In this document: positions 5,737-13,994 of the stretch, piece after piece
Numbering within the stretch: position 1 is the first letter of the stretch
Layout of the letters: every line of letters starts with the position of its first letter
Virus record (IMG/VR): IMGVR_UViG_3300032083_000594
Coordinates: 1-52,846 of that record
Length of the DNA: 52,846 nucleotides
Source of the DNA: a virus
Direction: 5' to 3' (one strand)
Translations under genes and position numbers: made by a program
The notes under the pieces: model-generated
What the model was told of the DNA's origin: nothing
Seen by the model: only the letters and a program-made list of their open reading frames with translations
The model's database searches: none

Positions 5737-5905
5737 GTACCTTTGTTCCGTGATTCAAAACATTTTTTAATCCTGATGCTTTCATAGTTATGTCAACACC
5801 ATAAGACTTCCATGCTTGTTTCATTAAGTTAAGTTCTAACAACAGACTAGACCACTGGCCTTGTGCTGCACCTTCTACTTTTATTGTTACTATTTTTTCT
5901 TTCAT
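5678..5905 (-). CDS. Hypothetical protein, 75 aa
   Basis: MKEKIVTIKVEGAAQGQWSS leads into an amphipathic helix and a basic tail. The tail contains NHGTKVHDG, encoded partly by a GRTCCRT-like heptad pair at 5745-5758. A weak promoter candidate is upstream. No known motif. Confidence 0.5.
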   Translation of the reverse strand: MKEKIVTIKVEGAAQGQWSSLLLELNLMKQAWKSYGVDITMKASGLKNVLNHGTKVHDGSNNTKRRTVSADTRNR

Positions 5906-5911
5906 ATCTAC

Positions 5912-5939
5912 AATGTAGGATTTTATATGATTATGTCAA
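5912..5939 (-). promoter_or_regulatory. Weak leftward promoter candidate
   Basis: TTGACA read from 5939-5934, 16 bp, TACATT read from 5917-5912, just upstream of the 75-aa gene. The -35 is perfect and the -10 poor. The element overlaps the 3' end of the upstream basic-protein gene. Confidence 0.35.
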
Positions 5940-6064
5940 CCTTTCTTTTGATTTTTTTGTTGACGTTTTTCGTGTTTATTTCTTGACTTTTTGTGACGCC
6001 CCGGTCGTTTTTTAGGTTTATCACGAGGAGCTGTGTTTATACCAAATTTAGTTTTCTTTGCCAT
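5936..6064 (-). CDS. 42-aa highly basic protein
   Basis: Starts MAKKTKFGINTAPRDKPKKR and continues almost entirely with Lys, Arg, His, Gln and Asn. It looks like a short nucleic-acid-binding or ribosomal-like peptide. The ATG overlaps the stop of the zinc-ribbon gene. It is the lowest-complexity gene of the block but has normal start context. Confidence 0.5.
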   Translation of the reverse strand: MAKKTKFGINTAPRDKPKKRPGRHKKSRNKHEKRQQKNQKKG

Positions 6065-6270
6065 TACTCATTCCACTCTTTTACAAACACATTCATATCT
6101 GCAGGTTTATTTACATGTGGTAAATAACTTATCTTACCATTTATATGTTGTTCTAAATCAGAACCACAATTCATACATCTATATAATTCTTTTGTAAGTC
6201 CAACTAACATTGTATATTCATCGCAAGTAGGACACTTACCATTAACTATTTCTGCTGTAATTTTAACCAT
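6064..6270 (-). CDS. Zinc-ribbon small protein
   Basis: 68 residues with CPTC (13-16) and CMNC (32-35), a four-cysteine zinc ribbon, in a beta-rich frame (GKCPTCDEYTMLVG, then LYRCMNCGSDLEQHINGK). Such domains bind nucleic acid or polymerase. It overlaps the 36-aa gene upstream by 8 bp and the basic gene downstream by one base. Confidence 0.6.
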   Translation of the reverse strand: MVKITAEIVNGKCPTCDEYTMLVGLTKELYRCMNCGSDLEQHINGKISYLPHVNKPADMNVFVKEWNE

Positions 6271-6373
6271 TATATTTTTTTCTATCGTATGCTTTCTTAT
6301 TCTTTATCACTTTATTTTTAAAATGTCTAAGTTGTTTTGCAACAGGATTTCTTTTCTTATTTGCTTTCTTCAT
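6263..6373 (-). CDS. 36-aa basic small protein
   Basis: MKKANKKRNPVAKQLRHFKN followed by KVIKNKKAYDRKKYNG. Lys/Arg-rich, probably RNA- or DNA-binding. The start overlaps the upstream stop at 6373 (TAATG) and the stop overlaps the next start by 8 bp. Supported by coupling at both ends, not by homology I can verify. Confidence 0.55.
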   Translation of the reverse strand: MKKANKKRNPVAKQLRHFKNKVIKNKKAYDRKKYNG

Positions 6374-6591
6374 TACTCTAATATAAGCTTCTTGATCGAT
6401 AAACTTCCATCAATATTTTGCTCTAATTCCGCCATAGATTTTATGCACTGGTACTTGACATGTCCATCAGGTTTTAACTGACGTTTAGCTACACGTGCCC
6501 CTTTGAGACATTCAGACATCGACGGCTGGATACGTGCTTCCTTGATCTCTCCCTGTACAATCATAAGTAGGGCTACCACTAACTCTGTCAT
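6373..6591 (-). CDS. Small protein with hydrophobic N-terminus
   Basis: 72 residues. MTELVVALLMIV is a short hydrophobic start that could be a weak signal or membrane anchor; the rest (RIQPSMSECLKGARVAKRQL, then VKYQCIKSMAELEQN) is a soluble helical domain with two cysteines. It overlaps the upstream 56-aa gene as ATGA. Function unknown. Confidence 0.6.
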   Translation of the reverse strand: MTELVVALLMIVQGEIKEARIQPSMSECLKGARVAKRQLKPDGHVKYQCIKSMAELEQNIDGSLSIKKLILE

Positions 6592-6758
6592 ACTGTCTTA
6601 CCTTTGTTTATTCCTTGCTTTAACACATACTTTTGTGTACCATTCTTGCCAGTTTCAACTTCTTTTTTTAAATTTTTTACATAACTCATTTGTTTAGCTT
6701 TCTTTTCCATCGATTCGATGTAATCTATAATTTGTCTATTGATGCGTCCCGTTGCCAT
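6588..6758 (-). CDS. 56-aa hypothetical protein
   Basis: MATGRINRQIIDYIESMEKK followed by a basic helix and a Gly/Lys tail. The ATG lies 23 bp inside the end of the upstream coiled-coil membrane gene, and the TGA overlaps the next start (ATGA, 6588-6591). No motif recognised. Confidence 0.55.
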   Translation of the reverse strand: MATGRINRQIIDYIESMEKKAKQMSYVKNLKKEVETGKNGTQKYVLKQGINKGKTV

Positions 6759-7119
6759 TTGCTCTTACCTTATCTTTTAATTCTTCTACATCTTCTAGAA
6801 GTTTTTCTAATTGTTCTCTTAAAAATTCTATATTAACTTTGTTTGTCATATTCATCTCTTGAGTCGCCTCCATTTTTTCGACGGTCTTATAAAGATCCTC
6901 GATTAAAAAATGTTGTTCCTGGTCCGTGGGTATTTGTTCAGACTTCTTTAACAGATCATTTTCAAACAACTCACGTGATGTCTCCAGCGATACTAGCCTT
7001 GCCGTAAGCTCGGTATAAGCGAACACGCCGGCTGCGACAAGTAAAATTAACGATGCTACCGTCTTCATCGGCATCTGTACAGCTGCTTCTTCACTTATAT
7101 TTAAAGGTTTTTTACTCAT
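6736..7119 (-). CDS. Membrane-anchored coiled-coil protein
   Basis: 127 residues: a polar N-terminus, one membrane span (VASLILLVAAGVFAYTEL, about 21-38), then a long charged coiled coil (EFLREQLEKLLEDVEELKDK). The topology resembles i-spanins or membrane-tethered phage coiled coils. A lipoprotein gene exists 2 kb away (4765-4890), but the two are not adjacent. A GGTCCGT heptad lies inside at 6921-6927. Confidence 0.55.
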   Translation of the reverse strand: MSKKPLNISEEAAVQMPMKTVASLILLVAAGVFAYTELTARLVSLETSRELFENDLLKKSEQIPTDQEQHFLIEDLYKTVEKMEATQEMNMTNKVNIEFLREQLEKLLEDVEELKDKVRANGNGTHQ

Positions 7120-7727
7120 TTAATTTTGTTCCATTCTTCGTTATCAACACCAGTTGTAGGTTTTGGTAACGGAAGTATCATAACCTCTTTTGGAGGCATT
7201 TTCAATCCACTCTTGTTCAATTTGGGTTTTCTTGAATTTATAAATTTATCTCCCATTAAATTGACGTCTGGGTTCTCTTTTTTATAATTATCTTTTAAAT
7301 TATCCCAATGACTTTTAGTATCTTCAGGTCTAGTATTATCTCTTGTAGGAGTAACACCCCTACATTTAGCTACTAATAAATCAAAGTTAGAGTTATATGC
7401 AAGACTAGGATTACTATTAACCCTACCACACATCTTCATTAATTCTAATTGTTGTTTGATTGCTACGTTTTCTTTCGAAGTTTTACAATCTGTGCCTAAA
7501 TATTTTCTGTAAGTAAATCTTAAAGCTTGTTGTTCGTTTGTACTACCATCACTATAATTATAATCAGTATCACGTCTTTCTGTACTTACTTCCATTTCTC
7601 CACATCTTACACCATAGTCGTTAAGATATTCGTTTTTAGGATATGCAGGATCTGCAAAAAATGCTAGTGCACATAACATTAAAATAAGTATTGCTGTAAA
7701 TCTGTAATCCATCCTGGTGCTCTCCAT
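7116..7727 (-). CDS. Secreted protein, 203 aa, unknown function
   Basis: The N-terminus has a strong signal sequence (FTAILILMLCALAFFADPAY) followed by a periplasmic-type domain with cysteines (RCGEMEV, then TDCKTSKEN, MKMCGRV and VAKCRGV) and a proline/lysine-rich tail. M1 follows AGGTAA; M6 follows a GAG/AGG-rich stretch and is possible. Its stop overlaps the coiled-coil gene start (ATGA). It sits with other envelope-type small proteins. Confidence 0.6.
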   Translation of the reverse strand: MESTRMDYRFTAILILMLCALAFFADPAYPKNEYLNDYGVRCGEMEVSTERRDTDYNYSDGSTNEQQALRFTYRKYLGTDCKTSKENVAIKQQLELMKMCGRVNSNPSLAYNSNFDLLVAKCRGVTPTRDNTRPEDTKSHWDNLKDNYKKENPDVNLMGDKFINSRKPKLNKSGLKMPPKEVMILPLPKPTTGVDNEEWNKIK

Positions 7728-7733
7728 AATTCA

Positions 7734-8033
7734 TTACCTATTTAAATCTTTTATATCATAGTCGTGTTCTCTAACTTGATCTGCGAGTTGTCTGTATAAA
7801 TTTTCTGCCATCTGCCATGTTGCTTCAGCTGATGATAGTCTTGTGTTTTGGTCTGTAATTTTATCTTCAGCAACTTTTAAATTTCTTTTAAGATCTACAA
7901 TTTCTTGTTGATTAGTATTAATAGTATCTGTCAGATTAACAATATATCTAACACCAGTAAAAGTTCCGACCAAGACTGAAGCCACGACCGGAACTAATAC
8001 AAAATTTTTTTTTAATAAACTTGCTAAATCCAT
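7734..8033 (-). CDS. Membrane-anchored coiled-coil protein, 99 aa
   Basis: One span near the N-terminus (LVPVVASVLVGTFTGVRYIV), then a heptad-rich helix to the end (QQEIVDLKRNLKVAEDKITD). Similar topology to the 127-aa neighbour without obvious sequence identity. Start coupled to the upstream 33-aa gene by TAATG. Could be a spanin- or holin-accessory-type protein; not assigned. Confidence 0.55.
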   Translation of the reverse strand: MDLASLLKKNFVLVPVVASVLVGTFTGVRYIVNLTDTINTNQQEIVDLKRNLKVAEDKITDQNTRLSSAEATWQMAENLYRQLADQVREHDYDIKDLNR

Positions 8034-8134
8034 TATTTAATTAGTAAAGCTACTACTGCTACTGCAATAATAATCACACAAATTTTGTGATTCATCCAAT
8101 AAAACATAGCTTTGTCTTTTATTTTGTTAATCAT
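8033..8134 (-). CDS. 33-aa single-span membrane protein
   Basis: MINKIKDKAMFYWMNHK precedes a clean hydrophobic span (ICVIIIAVAVVALLIK) at the extreme C-terminus. A GGAG site lies upstream of the ATG; the stop forms TAATG with the next gene and the start overlaps the preceding gene by 8 bp. Role unknown. Confidence 0.6.
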   Translation of the reverse strand: MINKIKDKAMFYWMNHKICVIIIAVAVVALLIK

Positions 8135-8777
8135 TTTTTTTCTCCTCAATTTCATAGAAGAACTTGTCAGTATCTTCTGTACGCCAAGCTCTGCTATCTT
8201 CTACATTCCATTCAGATGTTTGCACTTTCCAATCAGGAATATCATCTTTTACAGTAAAAGAAGGTATGTCCCATATACATCTGTTGTTTGGCTGTGCTGC
8301 AAAATTACCATCATCAAGGGCAATTATGTGAGCGCACTTGTGTTCGTGCGGAATCTCTGAATGATCAGTGTCAAGTATATTACTTTCAGGATGTGCAAAG
8401 TCAACAGTAAATAAATATTTTCCTGGGTGCCATTTTTTATCTTTTCCTATGTATTTTCCTGCTTGTCCATCTAAAATATCCCAACGATGAACAGAAGGAT
8501 AATAACTAAAACAATTCCAAAGCTGTAATTCATCAAGTCTTCGGGTTGGTACATCCTCGATTTCAAAACCGCGTTGGATAAATGCGCTAATAGGGAGGCG
8601 ATAAAAGATTGCACCATTTTCCATAATAGCGTGAAATAATACAGCGTGACCTGTAAGAGCGCTAATACCAAAGATAATGCAGTCACTAACTTCTCCATGA
8701 TGTTTTTTAAGATCATATAAATACTCTTTTCTTATTTGTGCATAAGTCGGTGGTATGTTTGCATTTAAGTAAGCCAT
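8127..8777 (-). CDS. Conserved-looking phage protein, 216 aa, unknown function
   Basis: A soluble protein rich in His, Trp and Tyr, with SDCIIFGISALTGHAVLFHA in the first third, HPGKYLFTVDFAHPE in the middle and HEHKCAHIIALDDGNFAAQP later. It resembles a single folded enzyme-like domain but shows no motif I can name. GAGGA lies upstream of the ATG. It lies directly downstream of the DNA polymerase gene, 9 bp away. Confidence 0.6.
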   Translation of the reverse strand: MAYLNANIPPTYAQIRKEYLYDLKKHHGEVSDCIIFGISALTGHAVLFHAIMENGAIFYRLPISAFIQRGFEIEDVPTRRLDELQLWNCFSYYPSVHRWDILDGQAGKYIGKDKKWHPGKYLFTVDFAHPESNILDTDHSEIPHEHKCAHIIALDDGNFAAQPNNRCIWDIPSFTVKDDIPDWKVQTSEWNVEDSRAWRTEDTDKFFYEIEEKKND

Positions 8778-8786
8778 AATTTATCC

Positions 8787-10748
8787 TCATTTAATATTAC
8801 CCCAGTTTGGTCCAGATTCAAAGTCAACTTTATTCTTAACCTCTAGAGTTATAGTTTGTTCCATTGTTTGTTTGATCAACTCTGCTTCGTGGTCCGTGAT
8901 TGAAAAACAAAGTTCATCGTGAATTTGTATATGAGGTATTATACCTTTTTCATATAAATCTACCATAGCCTTCTTTGTCATATCTGCAGCTGAACCCTGT
9001 ATCAATCTATTCAAAGCTTTGTACGTAAATGCTGGCGTGTAGTATCTTTCAAACCAATCCATGTAATTTGGATCTATTTTCTTTTCTTTAAATTTATCTA
9101 AAATCTCTGCTTTAAATGCTTCTCTAGCCTGTTCTTCTGTATACAAAGTTACCTGATTAAATCTATTTGTTTCTGGGTTCCATTCTTTATTTGTTGTTTC
9201 CCATTTATCAAACCTGCAAAATCTATCGTACAGTGTAAATAATAATTTATTCTTTTTAGAAAATTCTATTAACTCTTGTGATAGTCTTCTAACAAAAGGT
9301 ACTCTATTATGATAATCGTTAAATAAAGTCTTTGCTTCTGTTGACTCTAATCCTAATTCTTTCTGTAATTTTATCTTACCCATACCATAGAAGAGACCTA
9401 GATTAATTGTTTTTGCCTGTTTCCTGGAGATATTAGCCATGTCAGCGACTATCTGATGAAAATCTGCATCATCCTTGTCAAATTCTTCTTGAAGGTTCTC
9501 TGTGCCTGGTAAACCAATTTTAATAGCATAGTGTACTACAATACGAGGTTCTTGTTGTGAGTAATCAAAACTGCCCCATTTACATCCATCTTCTGGTATA
9601 AACAGTTCTCTCATCTTAGCACCAATATAGCCTTTCGATGGAATCTGTTGTAAGTTTGGATTGCTCATTGAGAATCTTCCCGTAACTGTACCACCTGCGT
9701 CCGATCTAATTTGATTTATATCTGCATGTATTCTGCCTTCATGCACATAACCTAAAAGACCCTCAATGAATGTGTTAACTGCTTTGTCATACTCTCTTGC
9801 TTTTGCAATCATACGTAAGCATTTATTCTCGTGTGTTTTTAAATAATCTTTTGGTAGTTGTGGCATTTTAGATTTAGGAGTGACTTTGTAATCAGTTATG
9901 CCTTGATGTTGTAATAAATTTTTTATAGATGAAGCTGCCCAGATATCTACTCTGATTCCAGTCTTGTTCTGTATTGCTTTTACTATTTGATCTCTACGTT
10001 TTTTAAGATGTCTACCAAACAGGATAGCTTGAGCGGTATCAATTTTAACGCCTTTAAATTTCATGTCAACTAAACAAAGAAATAATTTTGTTTCTAATTC
10101 AAATATTTTTCTACAAGTCTTTTGCTCTCCATCTTCTTTAGTATATAATACTTCATCAATTTTTTTATTAAATAGATTCCATAACTTGTATGTTAGATCA
10201 ACGTCTTGCTTTGCATAGTCTTTTACAATAGATGCTGGTAGCTTATGCATATTAGTCATTGGGTCCTTAACTGTGCCACCAGACCATTCTAATGTTTTTT
10301 GTTGTAGATCGTATTTATATTTAGAATCATTAAGATAATCTTTTGATAATGCATCAAGTGAATATTTAAATCTATTCTCATCAATCACAGATGCTGCAAT
10401 CATTGTATCAACAATTCTACCTTTAATCATTTTACCAGTTACAGCTCGAATCCAACATACATCGTACATTGCATTATGAAATACTTTTGTAATCTTTTCG
10501 TTTTGAAATATTTTTTTATTAAGTGTGTCCCACATTTCCTGGGTCCTGTTAGGATCTAAATTAATATCAGAGTGTCTGATAGGAAAGTATGCTGTGTCTT
10601 TACCAGTAGTTACTGCAATACCACATATAAAACCATCATTTCTTATAGCACCTAAACCTTTTGTTTTAAGATTAGGATCATAAGTTTCTATATCTATTGC
10701 AACTGTGTCTATACCATTTAGGTCTAGGTCTTCTGGTGTATTACACAT
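8787..10748 (-). CDS. polA: DNA polymerase, family A, with 3'-5' exonuclease
   Basis: 653 residues. Exonuclease domain: motif I D19-I-E21, motif II with N92/D96 (VFHNAMYD), motif III Y178..D182. Polymerase domain: motif A FDYSQQEPR with D395, motif B R442..K446..Y454 (RKQAKTINLGLFYG), motif C H610-D-E612. No 5'-nuclease domain, as usual for phage enzymes. The residue matching E. coli Phe762 is Leu450, a substitution associated in the viral polymerase literature with slower, more accurate copying and often temperate phages. The start overlaps the DUF3310 gene by 8 bp. It replicates the phage genome together with the adjacent helicase and primase-like protein. Confidence 0.95.
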   Translation of the reverse strand: MCNTPEDLDLNGIDTVAIDIETYDPNLKTKGLGAIRNDGFICGIAVTTGKDTAYFPIRHSDINLDPNRTQEMWDTLNKKIFQNEKITKVFHNAMYDVCWIRAVTGKMIKGRIVDTMIAASVIDENRFKYSLDALSKDYLNDSKYKYDLQQKTLEWSGGTVKDPMTNMHKLPASIVKDYAKQDVDLTYKLWNLFNKKIDEVLYTKEDGEQKTCRKIFELETKLFLCLVDMKFKGVKIDTAQAILFGRHLKKRRDQIVKAIQNKTGIRVDIWAASSIKNLLQHQGITDYKVTPKSKMPQLPKDYLKTHENKCLRMIAKAREYDKAVNTFIEGLLGYVHEGRIHADINQIRSDAGGTVTGRFSMSNPNLQQIPSKGYIGAKMRELFIPEDGCKWGSFDYSQQEPRIVVHYAIKIGLPGTENLQEEFDKDDADFHQIVADMANISRKQAKTINLGLFYGMGKIKLQKELGLESTEAKTLFNDYHNRVPFVRRLSQELIEFSKKNKLLFTLYDRFCRFDKWETTNKEWNPETNRFNQVTLYTEEQAREAFKAEILDKFKEKKIDPNYMDWFERYYTPAFTYKALNRLIQGSAADMTKKAMVDLYEKGIIPHIQIHDELCFSITDHEAELIKQTMEQTITLEVKNKVDFESGPNWGNIK

Positions 10749-10959
10749 TATAATCTCTCTCCATAATCATTTCTAAAAAGTGTATCGCTTTTAATATGTC
10801 TTGCTTCTTTCCCTTGTCACGATGCCTTATAATATATTTTATAGCACAACCTTCAGGATAGAGCAACTCATTCTCTACTACAAACTTACTGGGTTGAATT
10901 TTATATTTTTGATAGTGACTCCCGCCGTGCTGCTTGTTCCAAACGTTTTTATTTTTCAT
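10741..10959 (-). CDS. DUF3310-type small protein
   Basis: 72 residues with the DUF3310 pattern: HYQKYKIQPSKFVVEN, then YPEGCAIKYIIRHRDKGKKQ and a C-terminal helix (DILKAIHFLEMIME). This family is common beside phage replication genes and is sometimes called a nucleotide-kinase-like protein, although a catalytic role is not established. TAATG junction with the helicase; 8-bp overlap with the polymerase. Confidence 0.8.
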   Translation of the reverse strand: MKNKNVWNKQHGGSHYQKYKIQPSKFVVENELLYPEGCAIKYIIRHRDKGKKQDILKAIHFLEMIMERDYNV

Positions 10960-12512
10960 TATCTAACTCCTAATGTATATGCTCGTTGTGATGATATTGT
11001 CCAACAATCAAACTTACCTCGACTGTATGCAACATATTTTAACCTTAATTGTGTAAAGTAATCTTCTATTCTTGTTGCTGTTAGATCTACAATTACATTA
11101 TCAAATGTTAAACCTTTTACTGTGTGTATGTTTCCATATCTAACTTTAACATCGCCTTCCAAGTTAAAGCCTCTTTGTAATATTTTTTGTATATAAAGTA
11201 TTCTATCTGAATCAGTTTTAGTTCTTATTAATGAAAAGTCTCTTTGATAAGTTGAGTTTTCTTTTAAATATTTATGATGTATTAAATAGTCTATTGTATA
11301 ATCTTTATTTACCCATTCATCAAAAGTTTCTTCTCCTCTACCATGCACTATTACTTTACTACCTATGTATGTCCAAAAATCTTTTATTTGTTTTAGTGGC
11401 ATAGGTTTACCCCTTGCAAACTCCGGCCACAGCTTATGACATCTTATTTCTTTTTTTGGTACGTGGGCCGTGTTCCCTATGTGTGCATACTCTATACCAT
11501 GTTGTTTAAAAAAAGTTTTGACCCAACCATCTGACGGATTACCTCGATACGTAAACAAAAATGTTTCGTCAGTATTTTTTATTTTATCTAACAACAGATC
11601 CATTGAAGTGCATCTGTGTCTTAAACTAGGTAAGTGATAGTGATTACCAATTACATCTGTTGGTTTCCAGATTCTGTGTGTACCATAGTGATTCCATATT
11701 GGTTTTATAATCTCTTTACACAAACTATTTATAGTCTGGCTACATCTATAACCTTCTTCTAATTCTTTAGCTCCCTTTGATAACTCATAAAATCTTGTTG
11801 CGTTGGCTCCTGCAAATTCAAATATTGTTTGATCTGGGTCTCCAACAAACCAATATTCTTTTGTGTTGGTTGCCATCTTATCTAATGCTTTTGTTTGTGG
11901 TACGTTACTATCTTGTGCTTCATCAACTATTAAAACATCTATGTCCGGCTCGTTAGCCTTTTCAATAAAGTCTCTTATCATGTCATCATAGTCACAAACA
12001 TGATTATCTTTTTTATATTTTTCGTATATCTCTTGCAGCTCTTCAATAACATTTAAACTGTAAGGTTTGTAACTAAGCTTATCACATTTTTTCCAATGTT
12101 CTTTTAAAGTATGATCTTTACCAAATGCATCTTTTACATATTTATAAAACTTATGTTTGTCTCCTTCAAAGTCACTAGCATTTATTCTTTGTAGTTTAAA
12201 TCTAGACTCCATCCTACATAGGTTTATATGGTCTTGATAACTAAATAAGTCTCTTTTTAATCCTTTATTTTGACAGTATGCATGTATTGTACAGATCTTA
12301 TATTTTAAAGATTTTTTAGTTAGACCTTTTTCTTTTACTTCTGGTAGTTTTAATATTTCATCTCTTATTTCTTCTGCTGCAACTTTTGTATGTGATAAAA
12401 CTATAATCTTTTCATGAGAAAACCTTAGTAAGAGTTCTGTATATTTTTGAGTTATAAACTTTGATGTCTTTCCTGTCCCTGGAGGACCCACCATAAAACT
12501 AGGTTGTTTCAT
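10959..12512 (-). CDS. UvrD-like superfamily 1 DNA helicase
   Basis: 517 residues from the chosen ATG (12510-12512). Motifs in order: Walker A GPPGTGKT near the N-terminus, LSHTKVAAEE (Ia), DEAQD (II), GDPDQTIFEFAGA (III), EGYRCSQTI (IV), HTVKGLTFDNVIV (V) and VAYSRGK (VI). It would unwind DNA at the fork or in recombination. The start is moved seven codons in from an upstream GTG because an AGGAG site sits 6 nt before this ATG. It overlaps the prim-pol-like gene by 14 bp. A heptad run (11458-11478) lies inside. Confidence 0.88.
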   Translation of the reverse strand: MKQPSFMVGPPGTGKTSKFITQKYTELLLRFSHEKIIVLSHTKVAAEEIRDEILKLPEVKEKGLTKKSLKYKICTIHAYCQNKGLKRDLFSYQDHINLCRMESRFKLQRINASDFEGDKHKFYKYVKDAFGKDHTLKEHWKKCDKLSYKPYSLNVIEELQEIYEKYKKDNHVCDYDDMIRDFIEKANEPDIDVLIVDEAQDSNVPQTKALDKMATNTKEYWFVGDPDQTIFEFAGANATRFYELSKGAKELEEGYRCSQTINSLCKEIIKPIWNHYGTHRIWKPTDVIGNHYHLPSLRHRCTSMDLLLDKIKNTDETFLFTYRGNPSDGWVKTFFKQHGIEYAHIGNTAHVPKKEIRCHKLWPEFARGKPMPLKQIKDFWTYIGSKVIVHGRGEETFDEWVNKDYTIDYLIHHKYLKENSTYQRDFSLIRTKTDSDRILYIQKILQRGFNLEGDVKVRYGNIHTVKGLTFDNVIVDLTATRIEDYFTQLRLKYVAYSRGKFDCWTISSQRAYTLGVR

Positions 12513-13941
12513 CTGTAATCTCCTGATAGTCACCTTCGATAATTAAATCATCTTTATCAACTTCTTGGTTTAACATTCGCCATGAAACACAAGACTTAGT
12601 GCCATACTTCCCATGATTTTTTTTAGCTTTTAATATTCTTTGACATTTAATAACTAAATCTACTCTAGGTAAATTTACTTTCTGTCTGTGTAGGTAATCT
12701 TCAAACTTATCTAAATTAAACTCTAAGATATTTTTTTCTGTATTAAAGTAAGGCATACCAAAGTATGCTAATTCTTTTTTACTTGTGTATGCTTTTTCTT
12801 CTGAAATATAATTTTTAAAATGTTTTACAAATCGTAAGTCTTCTTCTGCGTCTTCAACATAGTCTTTTGATTTTTCTCTTGCTTCATACTTTCTACGCAT
12901 AATCTCTTCAAAGTCAGAAGGTTTCATCTCTGGAATCCACACTGATGCTTTACTAATTACTGCATCATAAAATAATTTTTTGTTTCTAAGTGTAGGACCA
13001 TCAACTGTAATTGTTTTTTCTACAGGTTCTCCTTGTACAACTGCATTTATTTTTACAAAATATCTATCACTTCCATATTCTATTATTTGTCCAATAGATT
13101 GTTTTGCTTCTTCACTTGTTGCTTCTTGTACGCCAATCCAACTAAACATTGTTGCAATTGTTTTTGTAGAACAACCAATAATCTCTGCAAGTTTAGGCAT
13201 ACCAAATTTTCTATTTGCTTTTTTATGTGATGTACCTTTACTTTTTCTTTTGTGACTTTCTTCGTCTTTAGCTGCAACTGCAATTTTATAAATGTAATCA
13301 TCTATGTCTTCTGTATTCCATTCTGTATGTTTAAGTAATACACCTGCAATAGCAGTGCAATAATCATCTCTTTGTCCCGAACCTGCATATGTAATACATA
13401 AAGCGGCAGCAAGAGCTATTTTACCAAGATCAACTTTAATATTACCTGGATACTCATCAATACCTTCATACTTAACCCATTCAACAACTTCATTTGTTGT
13501 ATGATATTTTGTTTCTGGAACTAGTGTATATTTATTTGCCCCATGTCTTATCTCACACAAAGTTGCGCCGTGACCATAGTCTTTGTAATAGTTTTCTAAT
13601 TCTTTTGGTAATGCAAATTTTTTGTAGTCTGAAGTACCAGACCAAAGATAATGACTTGATGGATTATTTCTTCTACCAAAAACTGCACCACATGATTTAA
13701 TGTGATCATTTGTAAATCTTTTAACAACAGGATTATCAATATCGAAATCTATATATTGATCTAGTCTAAGTCCTATTTGTTTTGTTGTGTGTTCTATTCT
13801 CCATTCTTCTTTCGTAATCTTAAAATCTGGATCGGACCACTTTTCGACCACAGCCTGCTTTGTATCGCAGGGTATGATCACCCGTCCTAGATCTATCCAA
13901 TCTTCGTACGTAACCGGAGCTTTATTTATCTTATCATTCAT
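12499..13941 (-). CDS. Prim-pol-like (archaeo-eukaryotic primase fold) replication protein
   Basis: 480 residues. The N-terminal 130 residues look like the bifunctional primase/polymerase domain: GLRLDQYIDFDIDN (57-70) carries the DxD metal site and NPSSHYLW (93-100) the S-x-H motif. A middle helical region (GSGQRDDYCTAIAGVLLKH, about 187-205) resembles primase C-terminal modules. No Walker A motif is present, so the helicase function is supplied by the next gene. It probably makes primers or initiates replication. A terminator-like hairpin separates it from the upstream gene. Confidence 0.68.
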   Translation of the reverse strand: MNDKINKAPVTYEDWIDLGRVIIPCDTKQAVVEKWSDPDFKITKEEWRIEHTTKQIGLRLDQYIDFDIDNPVVKRFTNDHIKSCGAVFGRRNNPSSHYLWSGTSDYKKFALPKELENYYKDYGHGATLCEIRHGANKYTLVPETKYHTTNEVVEWVKYEGIDEYPGNIKVDLGKIALAAALCITYAGSGQRDDYCTAIAGVLLKHTEWNTEDIDDYIYKIAVAAKDEESHKRKSKGTSHKKANRKFGMPKLAEIIGCSTKTIATMFSWIGVQEATSEEAKQSIGQIIEYGSDRYFVKINAVVQGEPVEKTITVDGPTLRNKKLFYDAVISKASVWIPEMKPSDFEEIMRRKYEAREKSKDYVEDAEEDLRFVKHFKNYISEEKAYTSKKELAYFGMPYFNTEKNILEFNLDKFEDYLHRQKVNLPRVDLVIKCQRILKAKKNHGKYGTKSCVSWRMLNQEVDKDDLIIEGDYQEITDETT

Positions 13942-13984
13942 AAATTAAAAAGTGGGCGTTTCCACGCTAGCTTCGACGCCCACT
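13942..13984 (-). terminator. Rho-independent terminator
   Basis: Perfect stem AGTGGGCGT (13951-13959) / ACGCCCACT (13976-13984), 16-nt loop, followed leftward by TTTTTAATT (13950-13942). It lies just after the stop of the 250-aa gene and before the prim-pol-like gene, so it can reduce readthrough from the early leftward transcript into the polymerase block. Confidence 0.75.
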
Positions 13985-13994
13985 ACCTAGGATA

